From positions 486,281 to 550,280 of the forward strand of contig VXAY01004300.1 of NCBI GenBank assembly GCA_013399855.1: 64,000 nucleotides of DNA, in the 5' to 3' direction. This DNA comes from Oxyruncus cristatus. Its lineage: Eukaryota; Chordata; Aves; Passeriformes; Cotingidae. The notes below the pieces were generated by a model that did not search any database, was not told the DNA's origin, and saw only the letters and a program-made list of their open reading frames with translations. Below are positions 1 to 22,184 of this stretch, one piece after another (position 1 is the first letter of the stretch; each line of letters starts with the position of its first letter). Position numbers and translations under genes: made by a program.

Positions 1-192
1 TCCTGGCACTGGGGTCTGCAGCTGAGGAAGGGGACCCAGGCAGTGTGGAAAGTCCACACTCACGTTAATTCCCAGTTCTCTTATTCGGGATTAAAATGAA
101 AGTGTATCTAGAATGGCACAATACAAAATGATCAACCATACAGAATGATCAAGGATGGAAATGTTCTGGATATTCAGTCCTTCCTTCCGTTA

Positions 193-308
193 CAGAATCA
201 CAGACTGGTTTGGGTTTGAGGGGAGCTTAAAGTCCCTCTTATTCCAACACCATTCCATGGGCAGGGACACCTTTCACTGGATCAGGTTGCTCCAAGCTCC
301 ATCCAGAA
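193..308 (-). repeat. CR1 LINE 3' fragment
   Basis: Begins with the reverse-complemented tail (cagaatcacag), then the typical tggtttgggtt and ccatgggcagggacacc blocks of the CR1 3' end. Diverged, as shown by substitutions in the shared blocks. Confidence 0.75.
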
Positions 309-3260
309 AGACAATTAATTGCTGCAGGGCCATTTAGATATTCGCTTTCCAATTCAATTTTTAAATGCTCTACTTTAGTTGTGGTTGGTAGTGCTGGATT
401 ATGACTTAATGGAAGATTAATGCCCTGGTAATCTGTGTAGAAAAAACTCTGTTGGAAGGTAGAACCCTGTGTGGTTCATAAGAGAGAGTGGGTCTGGCTT
501 TGCTCCTGCAGAGCTTTCGGTTCTTTCCATCAGTGCTGTGGATCAGTCACCTTGTGCCAGCTATACACTCAATTCTTTCCATTTAACTGTTGGGGTTGCA
601 CTATGTCTGTCCACATGTTTTAATTGCTTGCTGCTTTCATGAAACTGGTGTTTAAGCTCCTATTCTTCCACCTGCTGTTCACATGTAGTATCACTCTTGT
701 TCCTTAGCTATCTAGTGGTTCATGTAACTGAAGCATGGAACACAAAAAAAAGGCACAAAAAACCATCTCCTGTTGTCGCCTTTGTGCTGGTTTGTTGGGA
801 ATTTGGGGCTGGTTCTGTTCTTCCTGCTCCATAAGCTCGTTGCACAATGTGTCTGCCTGTCCTGGGTGTTTTCTGACAGTCGCACCGAAAACTAAAAGGC
901 AGAAAATGTTGCTTTTTAGGTAAGTCATGCAGGTTATTTTCTGTTCTGAAGAACAAGTCATGCTGTCCTTGATTCATAGTGGGGCTCATCCAAAAATCTG
1001 TTGTGTAGTCTCAGCTTCTATGGCAATAACAGCAGAAAAACCATCCTTGAAAACCACTTACGTCTTAAAAATGCCAGACCCGGGGAACACCTGTTCCTGG
1101 GGTCTCTGTATCCAAAAGTTGCTTTTCTTGTGTGTCTGCCGATGTGGGAATCCTTCCCTGCCACCTTGGCTGGCTCTTGGTTTCTCCTGTTGTTTGTGGG
1201 GTCCTGTGGAGTGCTGGCTGCCCATGGGAAGGGATGTAGCCCTACACATCTCTGTCCTTCAGCCTGTCCCTAACTCCAGTCCCTGTGGAAGGGAGCCCAC
1301 GGTGTGTCCTGTCCTGCCTGCTCTGCCCTGTCCCTGCCTCGGCTCCACAGCCAGTCCTGGTGGGACAACCAGCCTGTAGTCCTACTGGGGTTGCTGGGTT
1401 TTGGGGAGGGTCAGGACAAATTTATTAATGACTGCTGGAGAGTTCCGTGCTCGGAGAGCTGGACCTTTGGTGGCCAGGTTTGGATGCCTGGCATAGCTCT
1501 CTGCAACCATGGAGTGTTTCAGTCGTTCACTTTCTCCTAATTTCTTAACAGAGAATGGAATGTTTTAAGGGAATTGTTGTGCTTGAGTAAATAAAGGAGT
1601 TGTGTTCATTACCAAATTAAAGAGTGACTTATTTTGAAACTTGAGGAGCACATTTTCTTCCTGCCCCTTTGACCCTTTTCCTTTAGCTCCTTCACCTTAT
1701 TCCATTCCCTGGTTCCAGTTAGGTAGGAGTCCCAGCTTTCCTCCTGTGATGGTGCATCCCTGATGGCATTGCCAGGACTGTCCTTGGGAACGAGTGACTT
1801 ATACATGGACAATTTTTTCTAATGGAGGATGTTGTCATGAATAACCAGGAGCAGTGCTGAGGCTTTCCTGGAGGAGCAGCACAGATAGGGCACAGATTCT
1901 GGCGAGTGCTGTGTCCCTGAGGATGTCAGCAGGGATGGGGATACAGGCTTGGCAGAGCTGGAGGTGTTGCACAGGTGTCTGAGGAGCTACGTGTGGGGCA
2001 GAGCAGGGGTGTGACACTGGGTGAGAGCTGATGGGGTTTGTCACCTCCCCCCGTTCAGCAGGATGGGGAGTAGGAAAAGCATGGATCTTCCCAAGGGCAT
2101 GTTCACAAGGGCCCAGGCTCCTCTTCTGATCCCACAGTGGTGAGTCAGCTGAAGTACCACAGGTGCAAGAAACCCATCCTTACATAGTTATATTTTAAGA
2201 TAATCTTTCTGCTCTATTAACAAAGGGCTCTGGAAGGACACAAATGCTCTTGGAAAGAGGGTCAGGAGTTTGTATGTGGTTTGATATTTCTATCTCTTTC
2301 TACACAAAAAGTCAGTCAGCAGCACAGACAGGTATCTGGGGAACCTGGGGCTTCTGCTTTTATAGAATTGTATTTAAAGTGGTCTGTGTAAATCTTCTGG
2401 GAAGAAAGCATCTCATCTTTCCCAAAACTCCAACTCCGATCTTGTCTCTGAATAAATTTAGGTACAGTTTTCCTGGGTTTTTTTCCCCTATGTGAGGGCA
2501 GCATTTGGTGATGCAGAGCCTTATCATTCTGGCAGTGACTGTCTTGGCTTGGTCAGAGTGAGGATACAGAGCTCTTCACCCATCCTCATCTCTCCTCTTG
2601 TTCACAGGGCTCAGAGGAGCCACCCTGGAGATGCTCAGGACATGCAGGGACAGTTTTGATCAAGTCTGCTCTGAAACAATCTGCAAAGTACAGAATATGG
2701 ATAAATCTGTCAGTTATCCACTGTAAATGACATCATAAAGATCATTTCCTACTTTATTTTTAGGTTGTGAGAAGGAGAGAAAAACAGGATAATGACGTGT
2801 CTGAATCCCTGAAGACACTTGCAACAATATCAGACTCCTTTCCTCAATAACGCTTTTATTTTGCAGTTTTGGGGATGATGTGGCTGTTCTCTTCCTGCTA
2901 GATCTCTAATTTATTTGGATCTGATGAGTCTTGCTCCTGGCAGCTCTTCTAGGACCAGGGTAATGTCTTTAAGGGAGATTCAGCTGCTGTGCTGGGGGTG
3001 ATGGATGGTGCTCATTCCGGTGCCAAGGGAGAGCTGAGGCAGCAGCTCCTGGCACACCCTCACCAGGATAAAAATGGACATATGGTGCCAAGGAAGTTTG
3101 TTGTGGGCCCGAGCTGAAGATAAACACCACAAGCTGTGATTTGAGAAGGGTGGCACAGGATGGAAGATTGTTGTAAAGAAAACAAAGAGTATCACAGAAA
3201 CAGAAATCAGATTCATGCTGACATCTGTCAGGACTTCTGTGCTCCTCCGGGGACTCGGAG

Positions 3261-3356
3261 ATCACAGAATCATGGAATGGTTTGGGTTGGAAAAGCCCTC
3301 TAAGACTGAGCCCAACCATTCCCCCAGCGCTTCCAAGCCCACCACTACCCCGTGTT
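3261..3356 (-). repeat. CR1 LINE 3' fragment
   Basis: Reverse-complemented tail atcacagaatcatggaatgg followed by tttgggttggaaaagccct. This is a different CR1 subfamily end from the copy at 193. Confidence 0.8.
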
Positions 3357-4236
3357 TCACTTTTCAAGTCTATGTTATAGTTCAGTGAAAGAAACCCTCG
3401 TTTCCCCCCCTTCCCCTCCCCAATCCCAAAGAAACAATGGATTTATGGATAAAACTACTCTCCTAAGTAGAGCAGGGTTCAGTCTGGCAGAGTCACAGCT
3501 GACCCAGGAAGGGGTGACTGGACAAGGTGCCCCATCTCAGGAGGATGGGGAGGAAGGGTCTGTCATTCTGCCTGTGTCTGTCTGTGGGGTGCTGGGTGCT
3601 GTGTCTTGGTGACCCCTCAGCTGGGTGCTCTCACCCCGTGGCTCTGACATGGTGGGGTAGTGCTGGTGTGGGCAGGTGGTTGGGATGGTGCTGTGTTACT
3701 GGGAGTCAGCAACAGCTTCCTCACCAGAAGCCGCCAGTAGTATTTAAGACTTGGTATATAATGAATGTGGCTGTGTCTAAATGCACAGATCAAACAGCCT
3801 GTGCCCATGTCTTTGTCCTGAGCATTGTCTGAGGTGTTGTCTGGAGTGGTGAGAGCTGAGGACATAAACCCAAACCTCTGTCTCTCCACCTCAGCAAGAG
3901 GTAGCTTTCACAGGAACCGCTTTTTGTGGTGGTCAGTCTTCTCCACCAACCAAGACAGATGATATCTATAAAATTCCCTGGGACCAGGATTAAAAAACTT
4001 GTCATGTGAGTGTTGGGAACCTGTGCTGCTGGGGGTCTCCTGGGACTGGCTTCCTCCTGCAGCCCAGGAGCCCATTTGCTGGCATCAGTCCTGGCATGGC
4101 CCTGTGCCGGAGCTCCCACGGGGTGCTCGTGGTCAGCCAGCCAGCAGGACCAGCTGGCACAGCGGCCCTGGGGGTGCTGTGCCCCAGGGTCTGCCGTCCC
4201 AGGGTTCTCTCCCGACTGCTGGCCCCTGTTTTCCAG

Positions 4237-13644
<9,408 letters not shown>

Positions 13645-15202
13645 CCGACCTCCCCGCGTGAGGAGACGGGAAGGAATTCTGCTGTTCATCTTTCCACATG
13701 TGATAGTATTTTTATTTCTGGTCTACCTCAGATAACGTGGTTCGGTATTGCAGTGCCCACAGCAGAGCACTGACCTTGAGCATCATGTTTGGCCGTGGCA
13801 AGAGGCAGCTTGGGACTCGAAGTTCGGGTTTGATACAGCAAGTCCATGTCTTGCTTTGGTTTTATGAGTAAAGCGGACACGAGGCAGGAGGGATCTTAAA
13901 GCATCACAACAGTGTAAAAATACGTTTTACTGTTGCGCTTTTCATCCTCGTCAGACCCCAAATGTCCTGGAAATGTCTGGTGTTGGTTAAAGCTGTTTGC
14001 AAAATAACCCCTCATGTTCTGTCCTCAAACCAAGTAAAAGACCAAATTTAACCCAGCTTTTTACCTATTTTTATGCAAGACTCTGAAAAGGGGCTATCAG
14101 TAAATGCGTTTTGAATTACTGTATTTATTATTACCTAAGCAATTAAAAAGATGGAAATTCCACTAAAGCGTGTACCTTGTGACCAAAACCCTTGAGTCAG
14201 TTCTCTATTACCATTTATATTTATTGTCTCGGTTTCACATACAATATTATGGTTAGGATTTGAGTTGTTTTACTCTGTTCATTTGTTCATGGAGCAGATC
14301 GACCAAGGGATAACTTTTCTTTCTAACCGTTTGTAGAAAAAATAACAGAGGCAATACTTTCCATTAGTTACATAGGGATAAAGTGGGAGAAATTCTACCT
14401 AAACTGAGAAAATATTTATTTTTAACAATATCTTACTAATCACTCTTAATATTTTTTTAGTGCCTTTTGGTGTGTTGGGGGAAGCTTTAGCAAAAGCCAA
14501 TACAGCCTTTTCAGAGGTTTCTTACGGAATTCTGTAACAGCACCAGGCTGGTGACGAGTATTAGCATCTCGGGTCATGTTTCCATAATACCACAGCCATC
14601 AAAGCGAGGTGTTGTATCAGAATTCACTGATGTTCTGGCATTTTGTGAACTGGTGCTTCTGCCCCACTTCATGGCCCACATATTTGGATATAGTATTCTA
14701 ATATTTTTAATAGTCAAAATTATACATTTCATAATCATATGGTTCTTTAAATCTTTAAATCCAGCTGGTCCATGCAAATTAAGACCAAAGATGTTTCCAG
14801 AATAGCAAAGCTGTGCAAAAATCTGGTGTGGTCCATGCAGCTCCCTGGCAGTCAGTTGTTGGCTGATCACAGTATGTCAGATCAATCTTTGGTGTAAAAT
14901 CTCTTTGATTGGAACTGTTGCAGGGAAAAACAGGTTAAACTTTTACTGAGTGGGGTGGTCTGTAGTATCAGCACTCTGGGTTTCTTCCTGACACACATCT
15001 CCAGGACATTATGGATACTTTATGGCTGTTAATTGCCCGTAAATAGGCTCTGATGCAATGTACCTGTTTGCACAGGTGCTTGTGTTAAATAATGCAGGTC
15101 TTTCTGTGGTCTGGAGCTGAGCAGTGGAGAATTCTTCCCTTAAATTGCTGGTAGATTTTTCTCCAGTGTGGTTTCTGAGATATAATCAAAGGTGTCTCAG
15201 AG

Positions 15203-15324
15203 ATTTGGGCCAGCTTGGATGGGGCTTGGAGCAACGTGGTCTAGTGGAAGTGTCCCTGCCCTTGGCAAGGAAGGGAACAAGATGGGCTTTAAGGTCCCTT
15301 TCAACGCAAGCCATCCTGTGATTT
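15203..15324 (+). repeat. CR1 LINE 3' fragment in ACVR1C 3' UTR
   Basis: Shows ggagcaacgtggtctagtgg and aggtccctttcaacgcaagc. If the long 3' UTR is real, this copy is transcribed. Confidence 0.8.
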
Positions 15325-17556
15325 AATTCTTATGTGCTTCAACTATACGAACTACCCCATAGAGCTCAGTGGGTGTGGCTTTCTAGGCTGAGGAGTAATT
15401 TTAGCATGATCCAGGGCATGATGTTGACTTGAGTATCAAAAAATTTGCAAACCTAAAATCCAGCATTTGTTCTTGTAGAACATAAGTTGAAAAAAATTCC
15501 CTATCTTAAAAAGGAACAATAGAAGATACTTTTTGGTTTAGGTGGGAAAAGGGCTTCAGTTTTCAGTTGCCATTCTGGAGTATCTGAGGTTTGTTGATCA
15601 GCCCTGTAGTTTGAACAAGACCCTTTTGGTGCCTGGCTGGGAGATGTGGGTGGAGGATTCTCAGGCTCAGCTCCCTTGCAGGTGCCACAGCTCCAGCCCC
15701 AGGAATACTTTAACCCTTTCCATGCATCTATCTCGTGGTATCAGACATTGTGGTGTGTTTGTCCTGGCATTTCACCTAACTCAGTATTTTTGCACTGGTT
15801 TTCTTTTTTCTTTTTTTTGTTGAGAAGTGAATGTGTATTTTGGTGAACTAGAGTTAAAATATAGCCGAGCCAAGGGCTGATGATATTGTACTGAGCTCTG
15901 AAATTTTTGCAAACTCTACACTCCTTTAAAAAATCCCCAAAGAACCATTGTTTTAGTGGCCTTTCCCCTCCATGTGGCTTTGTCCAGTTCTAATTTAAGC
16001 ACAGAGGTTACGCCAAGACACTTTTGTGTGGTTTAGGGAGGCTTAGGTTTCCCCAGAGGTTACAATGTTCCTGCTAATCTTCACTTGAAGCACAAGTTCT
16101 TAAACTCATAAAAGTTTTCAAGGTCAAGGATGCTCAAACCCCATCACCACATTCAGCCTCTCCTAATTGATGCTTCTAGTTGGGAGGAGTTACTAATATT
16201 TTATAGTTCTCTTCTAATAACAATCTAAAACTTAATGCAGGGATTATGGGCTGAAAGGGAAAGTTAATTAATATTTCCTCTAGCACCGAATTTTTTTGTG
16301 TTTCCTGAGCTGCTGCCCCCAGACACCCCTTGAGAAATTCAGGCTGTAATCTCCTCTGCACTTTGGTACTTTTATTATTTGCACTTAACCAAGGTCATTC
16401 CCTCATGTAATCCTATAATGAACCCTACAATAGTTTAGTTATTGCTATGTCACTTCTTTTCCTGGTAATAAATTTAGGAATTATAGATAAATTTATTTAG
16501 AAATATGTCCAGTCCCTACAAGAGGTCTGAACTTTGAGCAGGGCACGTTCTCCCCTCAGTCCCCATCTGCCCAGAGCTCCTGTGCCACTGGTGGGCTGGA
16601 GGCTGTCCCCAGCTCACCTGTGCTCGTGGGAAGGAGGGGTTTGGGGTTCAGCCCTCGCGTGGGGACGGTGTTGGATGAAGTGCCTCCCCAGTTCGCAGCG
16701 TGGCCCCGGGGTGCTGCCGGGTCGGGTGGTGCTTCCGCAGGGTTCCCACCGCGGGGGCGTCGCTGGGGCTTGGAGGCTCTACCACGGCCTTCGGGTTCAC
16801 AGGTACAGAGAAACAAGCTCATTTTTGTGTTCCTGAAGGCTGTGGCTCAACCCCCCGTGCTGTGGTTCGGTGGAGGTCTGTGAGGCTGTCCTTGGGCTGT
16901 CCTTGAGGTGTCCTTGGGGAGCCCTGGGACACCACCTGGGTGCCCCCAGCAGCACCGGGATGAGTGCCCTCCTCTGTTCTCAGCTGTATGTCTGTGATTC
17001 CAGGGATCATCCCTACGGGCTGTGGTACCCCAATCCCCCCAAAGCTTTTAGGGACAGACGTCCAAGTTCTGCTCTAACAGGCAGAACAATTCATGAATGT
17101 ACAGGGAATAAGACTGAGGTACAATATATTTCTACAGAATATAAGAAATGTGCAATAAGTTGTAGCTTACACTGAATGTATTTTTGGATGAATGGACTAG
17201 ATGTATTTTGAATGTAGCTATGATGTTTGTGTCTAAACCTACTGTTGTTCTCAGTTTCTAAAGAGAAACATGTCATATTTTGTCAATCTACAAACCACTT
17301 CTGAGTTGTCTGTTTTTAAAAGAAGCGTTAATATTTTACCTGGAACACTGTAATATTTCTGAAATAAGTAGAGTGGTACAGTGCTCAACCCTTGTCTTGT
17401 GAAATACATGATCTGTGTACACTGCAGAGTTATTTTTAAAACTATTGCTAAAGTTATTGCTTCGTATTGCAGCTGCCTGGATGTAAATAATGGTTTAGCT
17501 GTTGTATTTTGTACGTGGATTTTTCACCCCACGTGGGGGGAAGATGTGGCTGTTTT

Positions 17557-17562
17557 AATAAA
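17557..17562 (+). promoter_or_regulatory. Candidate ACVR1C polyadenylation signal
   Basis: AATAAA in an AT-rich stretch, followed within about 40 bases by T- and GT-rich sequence. It is the last such hexamer before the sequence becomes GC-rich intergenic DNA. An earlier AATAAA at 16467-16472 could be used instead. Confidence 0.4.
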
Positions 17563-17599
17563 TTCAGTGTACTCTGCCCTGGTGTTCCTGTGAAGTGAA

Positions 17600-20500
17600 A
17601 AACTGCTATTGTGTTCATTTATATGAGGGCAGAAGGGCTGAGCCTGTTCCAGGTAACTTTTAGATGTTGGAGATTTCAAACTGAACCAAAGCTCCTCTGC
17701 CAGCACATGCCTCCAGCCCCTTTCCTGGCTGGGCTGGGCTGGAGGACGCTTCCCAGGGCTCCCAAGGTTCTGCAGGGACTGGGAATGGGCATGTTCCTGC
17801 CAGCCACTTCCCATCACTGTTCGCGGCTGACGTGTGGCACAAGGAGGAGTAAGTCCTGTCTGGAGGGGCATCCAACACCCCTCCTGGGCTGCTGTGCTGG
17901 TGGGCAGTGCTGAGGCAAGAGCTCTGCTCCTTCTGGCACCTGCTCGTCCTGGTGTTTGTTGGACATGGTGACACAGGGAACATCCAGCTCCTGCTGACAG
18001 CTGTACTTGTTCTGGTTAAGGTGGGAACAGCTGGCAGGCCCTGGTGCTGAGCTGGAGTGCTCCCTGTCCCCTCCTGCCTCCCTGGGACACGGCAGGTGCT
18101 CTCCCACGCTGAGCAGCCTCCCCAGAGAAGGGGCTGGTGGCTTGTACCTGTAGGGACCTTCGCTCAGGGCTCTGCACCATGCCAGTGTGAGCTCTGACTG
18201 AGCTCCCTGTCATACAACACTCCCTGCATTTTTTTCTTTCAGCTATTGGAGTAAACCTGAGTGGGACCTGCTCACCCTGAGCACCTCAATACTAGTCCGT
18301 GTGCTTGAAAATCCTCCTGACATAGCCACAATCTGGGGATTTAAATCAGGCTTTATTTGAATTTCAGGCATGTCAAAATGAAATCTGCCATGCTGTGACC
18401 CAAGAAACTTTTGTGGCTTTTGAAGGAAACTGGGGGCATTTATTTTGTTTTTAAAATGACCACTGTATTTTAGCAACTACTTGTGAATTCCTGCTCTTTG
18501 GTCCCTGTGCATCTCCAGGAAGGTGGCATTACTGCGGTGCTGGCTGTGCAGCTTTGGTTGCGGCCCGGCAGTCGGGGCTCTGGAGTGGATCCCGATGGAA
18601 CAGCAGCAGCCGGTGGCTCATCGGTGAACATCGGCTGCCATCCCCTGGCCGCCGCCGCGCCGGGTGGGCGTCTGTCGCACGGGAGAGCAGTGCTGTGCTT
18701 CCAGCAACCTGAGAAATTCCTGTTTCCCCGAAACACCCTTCTGCAGCACACCTGCCTGGAGGAGCAGCTGCCCCTGTGAGCCAGCTCGGTGCTGTGCCCT
18801 GGCCACTGCATTCCGGCTCGGTGGCAGCAGAACACCACGGGCTGTCACCTGGGGAGAGGTGTTCATGAGAAATTGCTCAGTGGAGGGTTTGGGGTAACTC
18901 CTCATTTTCTTGTTAGGTAAACCGACTCCCCAGGAGCCATTGGTGCACAGCTGGTAGCAAAGGAGAAGAGCCAGCTCCTGAGTCCCAGAGGGTTTGTGTT
19001 CTGTAGAGGGTGACTCCTCTCTCCTTCCTTCTGCCCTGGTAAGGTGAGTGTGGGCAGAAACCCTGCAGGCACTGTAGCCTTGGAGGAATGGGTGTTCTAC
19101 CCCTGGAAGCATTCAAGGTCAGGTTGGACCAGGCTTGGATCAACCTGGTCTAGTGGGAGACGTCCCATCACTCGGGTCCTGACACAGAGCGAGTGCCGTG
19201 CTGGGCAGGAGGCAGGGGCAGGGCATCCTTGTGATCTCCGTGGACACGCGTGAGCCGCTGCCGTGGGCAGCAGGGTCTGACTCGTGCTCCCCTCTGGCTC
19301 AGCTCCGCGCGGCTCTGAGCCGGGCCAGCGAGGAGCAGGCGGGCTGGGAGGGAGGGTGTGTGCCAGGGTGTGGGGTGTGTGCCGAGGGTGTGGGCTGCCT
19401 GGCAGGGATGTGGGGTGCCTGCTGGGGTGCGGGGTGCGTGGATGGTGTGGGGCGCGGGTCAGCAGAGCGGGCACGGGGCTGCTGGGGCAGCTCGCACCAG
19501 GGTCCTGTTTTGTGCTCTGATGGGAGGTTTCGTTTGTTTCTGCCCTCAGCTTGTTTGCAGATGAGTCGCTGGGTTTCAGGAACGTCAGAGAGGGCTGCCA
19601 GAGGAACCGAAATGTGCTTTGTTTGTTACCAAAGCACTCACCGGGGTGATCGTGAGCCGGAAAAGGGGAAGCGGCTTTGAGTCATCCGCTGCCCACATTG
19701 CTCAGCATGCAAGTGAGGAGATGCCCCTCTGGGCTACAGCTACTTCTCTCAGGAAAAAGGAGAGAGCTTTTCCCCTCTCCTGCAGTGTTTTTTAAACGTC
19801 TGTTTTCTGCACCTTAAGCCAGAGGGGTTCCCCCAAGGAGCTCCAGATGAAGGACAGACGTCAAACTCATTGCTGCAGAGCTGCTGTGGTGTGCAACACT
19901 TCCCTGTCCCCATCGAGGCACAGGGACTGCAGGGGTTCCTCTACACATCAGCCACCAATTCTCCTCCAGGTGTGTGGAGCAGATGTTTCCTGACAGGATG
20001 TTTCTCTCCTGAGAGATGCCGGGTTTTTGAGGGATGAACGTTTAGGACGTGGATGTACTGACACTTCAGCCATCCAGGGCAATGAGTGGATCCCCTGGAT
20101 CCCCATGCCAGCATTTTCCTGGCACTAAGAGCTCCTCTGCACCAGCAAATGTCAGGCACCTTCTCCATGGACACCCATCCCTGCACTTCCTCTGCCATGG
20201 CTCACAGAGGCAGAGCCCTTAGAAAAGGTGTGTGGAGCAGCTCTGTGTTGAGCTCTCGTGACAGCATCTGCCAACCTGCACTGAACTTCCTCACGGCTGG
20301 CAGAGACAGAAACCCCTCACCCTGCAGTCCTGGCTGCCACTCCTCCTCTCCCTGTGCCCCTGCCAGCCTTTCCTCCCAGGACCAGGTGTCCCAGGTGTGT
20401 GCAGCAATACCTTGTAAAGGTGTAGAAAAAGACTTTAATCAGAAAATGACTGTAACTTGTATATTTGTATTACTTCTCTGATAGCAGTGGCCCTGCTTTT

Positions 20501-21900
20501 CCCGCTGCAGGTTCAAATCCCAACCAGGGACAACTCTGGCTGCTTTGTGCAGTTGCAGTCCCTGGTATTTGTCCATCTGTCTCAACGAAAAATGGCACAG
20601 TGTGTTTCAGAAGAGTCTGTTGGGTTGTCCAGCCAGTCCTGCTCCAGCTCACTGACAGCCAGCAGTGCCAGGGGCTGGGACACAGGGGTCCGGCCATCGC
20701 TGCAGGGCTGCGTGCCAGGGGTGGCCCCTGCTCCCTGGGTGTCTAGGACTTGGCCGGGGTGACTGCCAGGGTTGGCAAGCTGTGCTGCCCAGGGCTTGCC
20801 CGCTGCTCGCCCGTCCTCATTCTGCATTGCTGACCTCTGACTGAGGGGCAGTGGGGACAGGCAGCCACCCCTGTGTCCCACCCCGGGCCCAGGGTTGCTT
20901 CCCATGCTTCTCCATCACATCCAGGATCAGGGAATCCAAAGGTTATTCAAAGCTACAATGAATTGGCAACAGGTCAGACAATAACTGCAGAGAAAAAACA
21001 ACCCCACCAGAAGTTCTCAGAATCATAAATCCTCCTCAACACGTTTGCTGCTGGGACAAAATCCTTTGCAAGACTGGAACCCCCCACAAAACTTAATTTT
21101 AGGGCAACTGCTGGACAGTCAGTCCATGCTTTGGCTCGTGCAGAGCAGAGCAGGACTCTGGTTGGGATCACTCTGCTGTAGGATGGACCAATGGCTTAGT
21201 GGCCCTGGTGGCTCCCTGGCTGCTGGTGTGTCATGTCAACACCCAGGGAGGGTCTGCAGGGCTCCCGGGGGTGTGACCACCCCATCTGCACTGGTGGATT
21301 CAGTGTGTGCACCTGTCTGGGCACAGCGTGCCTGCCCTCCTGTTCAGCCACCTGTCACTCCTGCATCTTCCTCGGGCCCTGGCCATCCAGGACAGGTGCA
21401 GGGATGACATCTGGCCAGGGCTGTCCCTGGCATTGAGCCTGCCTGGGCTCTGCTGTGGCAGCCCCTTCTGCCCCTTCCTGAAGCCCCTCAGTTGGCTTTG
21501 CTGTGTGTCCCCGGACCCGCTGTGCCAGATAAGTCCTTGCTCCACACCGTGACCCAAGTGCTGTGCTGAGGGCATTGCTCTGCCCTCGCTCTGCCCTCGC
21601 TCTGCCACTTTTTCAGCTCCTGTTCTTGGCCTTCAGCTCTCTTATTTTCCCCATCTTTGCCAAAAGGTGATTCTAGGGATGCCAGGAATGCCGAGCGAGT
21701 CAGAGAATGAGCAGGTTGAGTTCAGATGAGTGCCTGAGGCAGGCAGGGCCACGAGGACAAATCCTGGCAGAGCAGCAGCTGTTGGTGAGAATTGTTGTGT
21801 GCAGGAATGGAAAAATTAAGCAGATTTCTGTAACTGCCAAGCCTAATTCTTAACTCCCCTGTGAGCACAAGGCACACCGAGAGCCTGGGGCTCTGCTCAG
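17600..21900. other. ACVR1C-CYTIP intergenic region
   Basis: No gene recognised. It holds a truncated CR1 at about 19101-19160, a short CpG-rich patch at about 18540-18680, and a G-rich TGTG stretch around 19340-19450. Open frames here are short and resemble no protein I know. Confidence 0.5.
19101..19160 (+). repeat. Truncated CR1 fragment
   Basis: Contains ggatcaacctggtctagtgg after ccctggaagcattcaaggtc. The final 80 bases of the element are absent. Confidence 0.65.
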
Positions 21901-21924
21901 AGGGATTTGTGTAACATGCACCTA

Positions 21925-22034
21925 AACCACAGGTCACGTGGCGGCCTTTCCGCTCTCCCCCGTGTCGGTGGTGGCGGGTGCAGTTCCGTGGCCATGGCGC
22001 AGTGCTTGGCAGTGCCGCTCTGAGCCCCCTCGCC
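21925..22034 (+). promoter_or_regulatory. CYTIP: CYTIP 5' flank or 5' UTR with E-box
   Basis: A short CpG-containing segment directly before the CYTIP ATG. It contains the E-box CACGTG at 21935-21940. No TATA box is evident. Whether this is core promoter or 5' UTR cannot be decided from sequence alone. Confidence 0.4.
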
Positions 22035-22184
22035 ATGGCCCTGAGGCGGCTCCTGCAGCAGAACCACAGCGCCAACGCCGTGGGCTCCAGCCCCACCGAC
22101 GGGGAGCAGGCACTGCCCATGGACAGCCAGCGGATCCAGCACCTGGCCAACACGGTGGGGACGCTGCCCCGCGGGCGCAAGCAG
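22035..22184 (+). CDS. CYTIP: CYTIP exon 1
   Basis: 150 bases, 50 codons, donor gtacag, phase 0. Encodes [10 protein letters not shown] at the start and [11 protein letters not shown] at the end. The segment between is shorter than in mammals, which accounts for most of the difference in protein length. Confidence 0.9.

Larger units (their letters stand above)
1..4236 (+). other. ACVR1C: ACVR1C intron 1 (3' part)
   Basis: No coding exon recognised. The segment carries two CR1 fragments on the minus strand (193-308 and 3261-3356) and otherwise unique AT-rich sequence. The receptor signal-peptide exon was looked for as an ATG followed by a leucine-rich stretch and a phase-1 donor; none was convincing. 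Confidence 0.6.
13645..17580 (+). other. ACVR1C: Probable ACVR1C 3' untranslated region
   Basis: AT-rich, without a credible coding exon, and interrupted by one CR1 copy near 15.2-15.3 kb. AATAAA hexamers occur at 16467 and 17557, and the second could end the transcript. The mammalian ACVR1C 3' UTR is also several kilobases long. The end point is inferred; RNA reads would settle it. Confidence 0.45.

Noticed and set aside
3999..4236. Open frame directly before ACVR1C exon 2 as its signal peptide
   Set aside because: A clear acceptor (ttttccag) precedes 4237. The upstream residues are not hydrophobic leader-like, so this is intron read-through.
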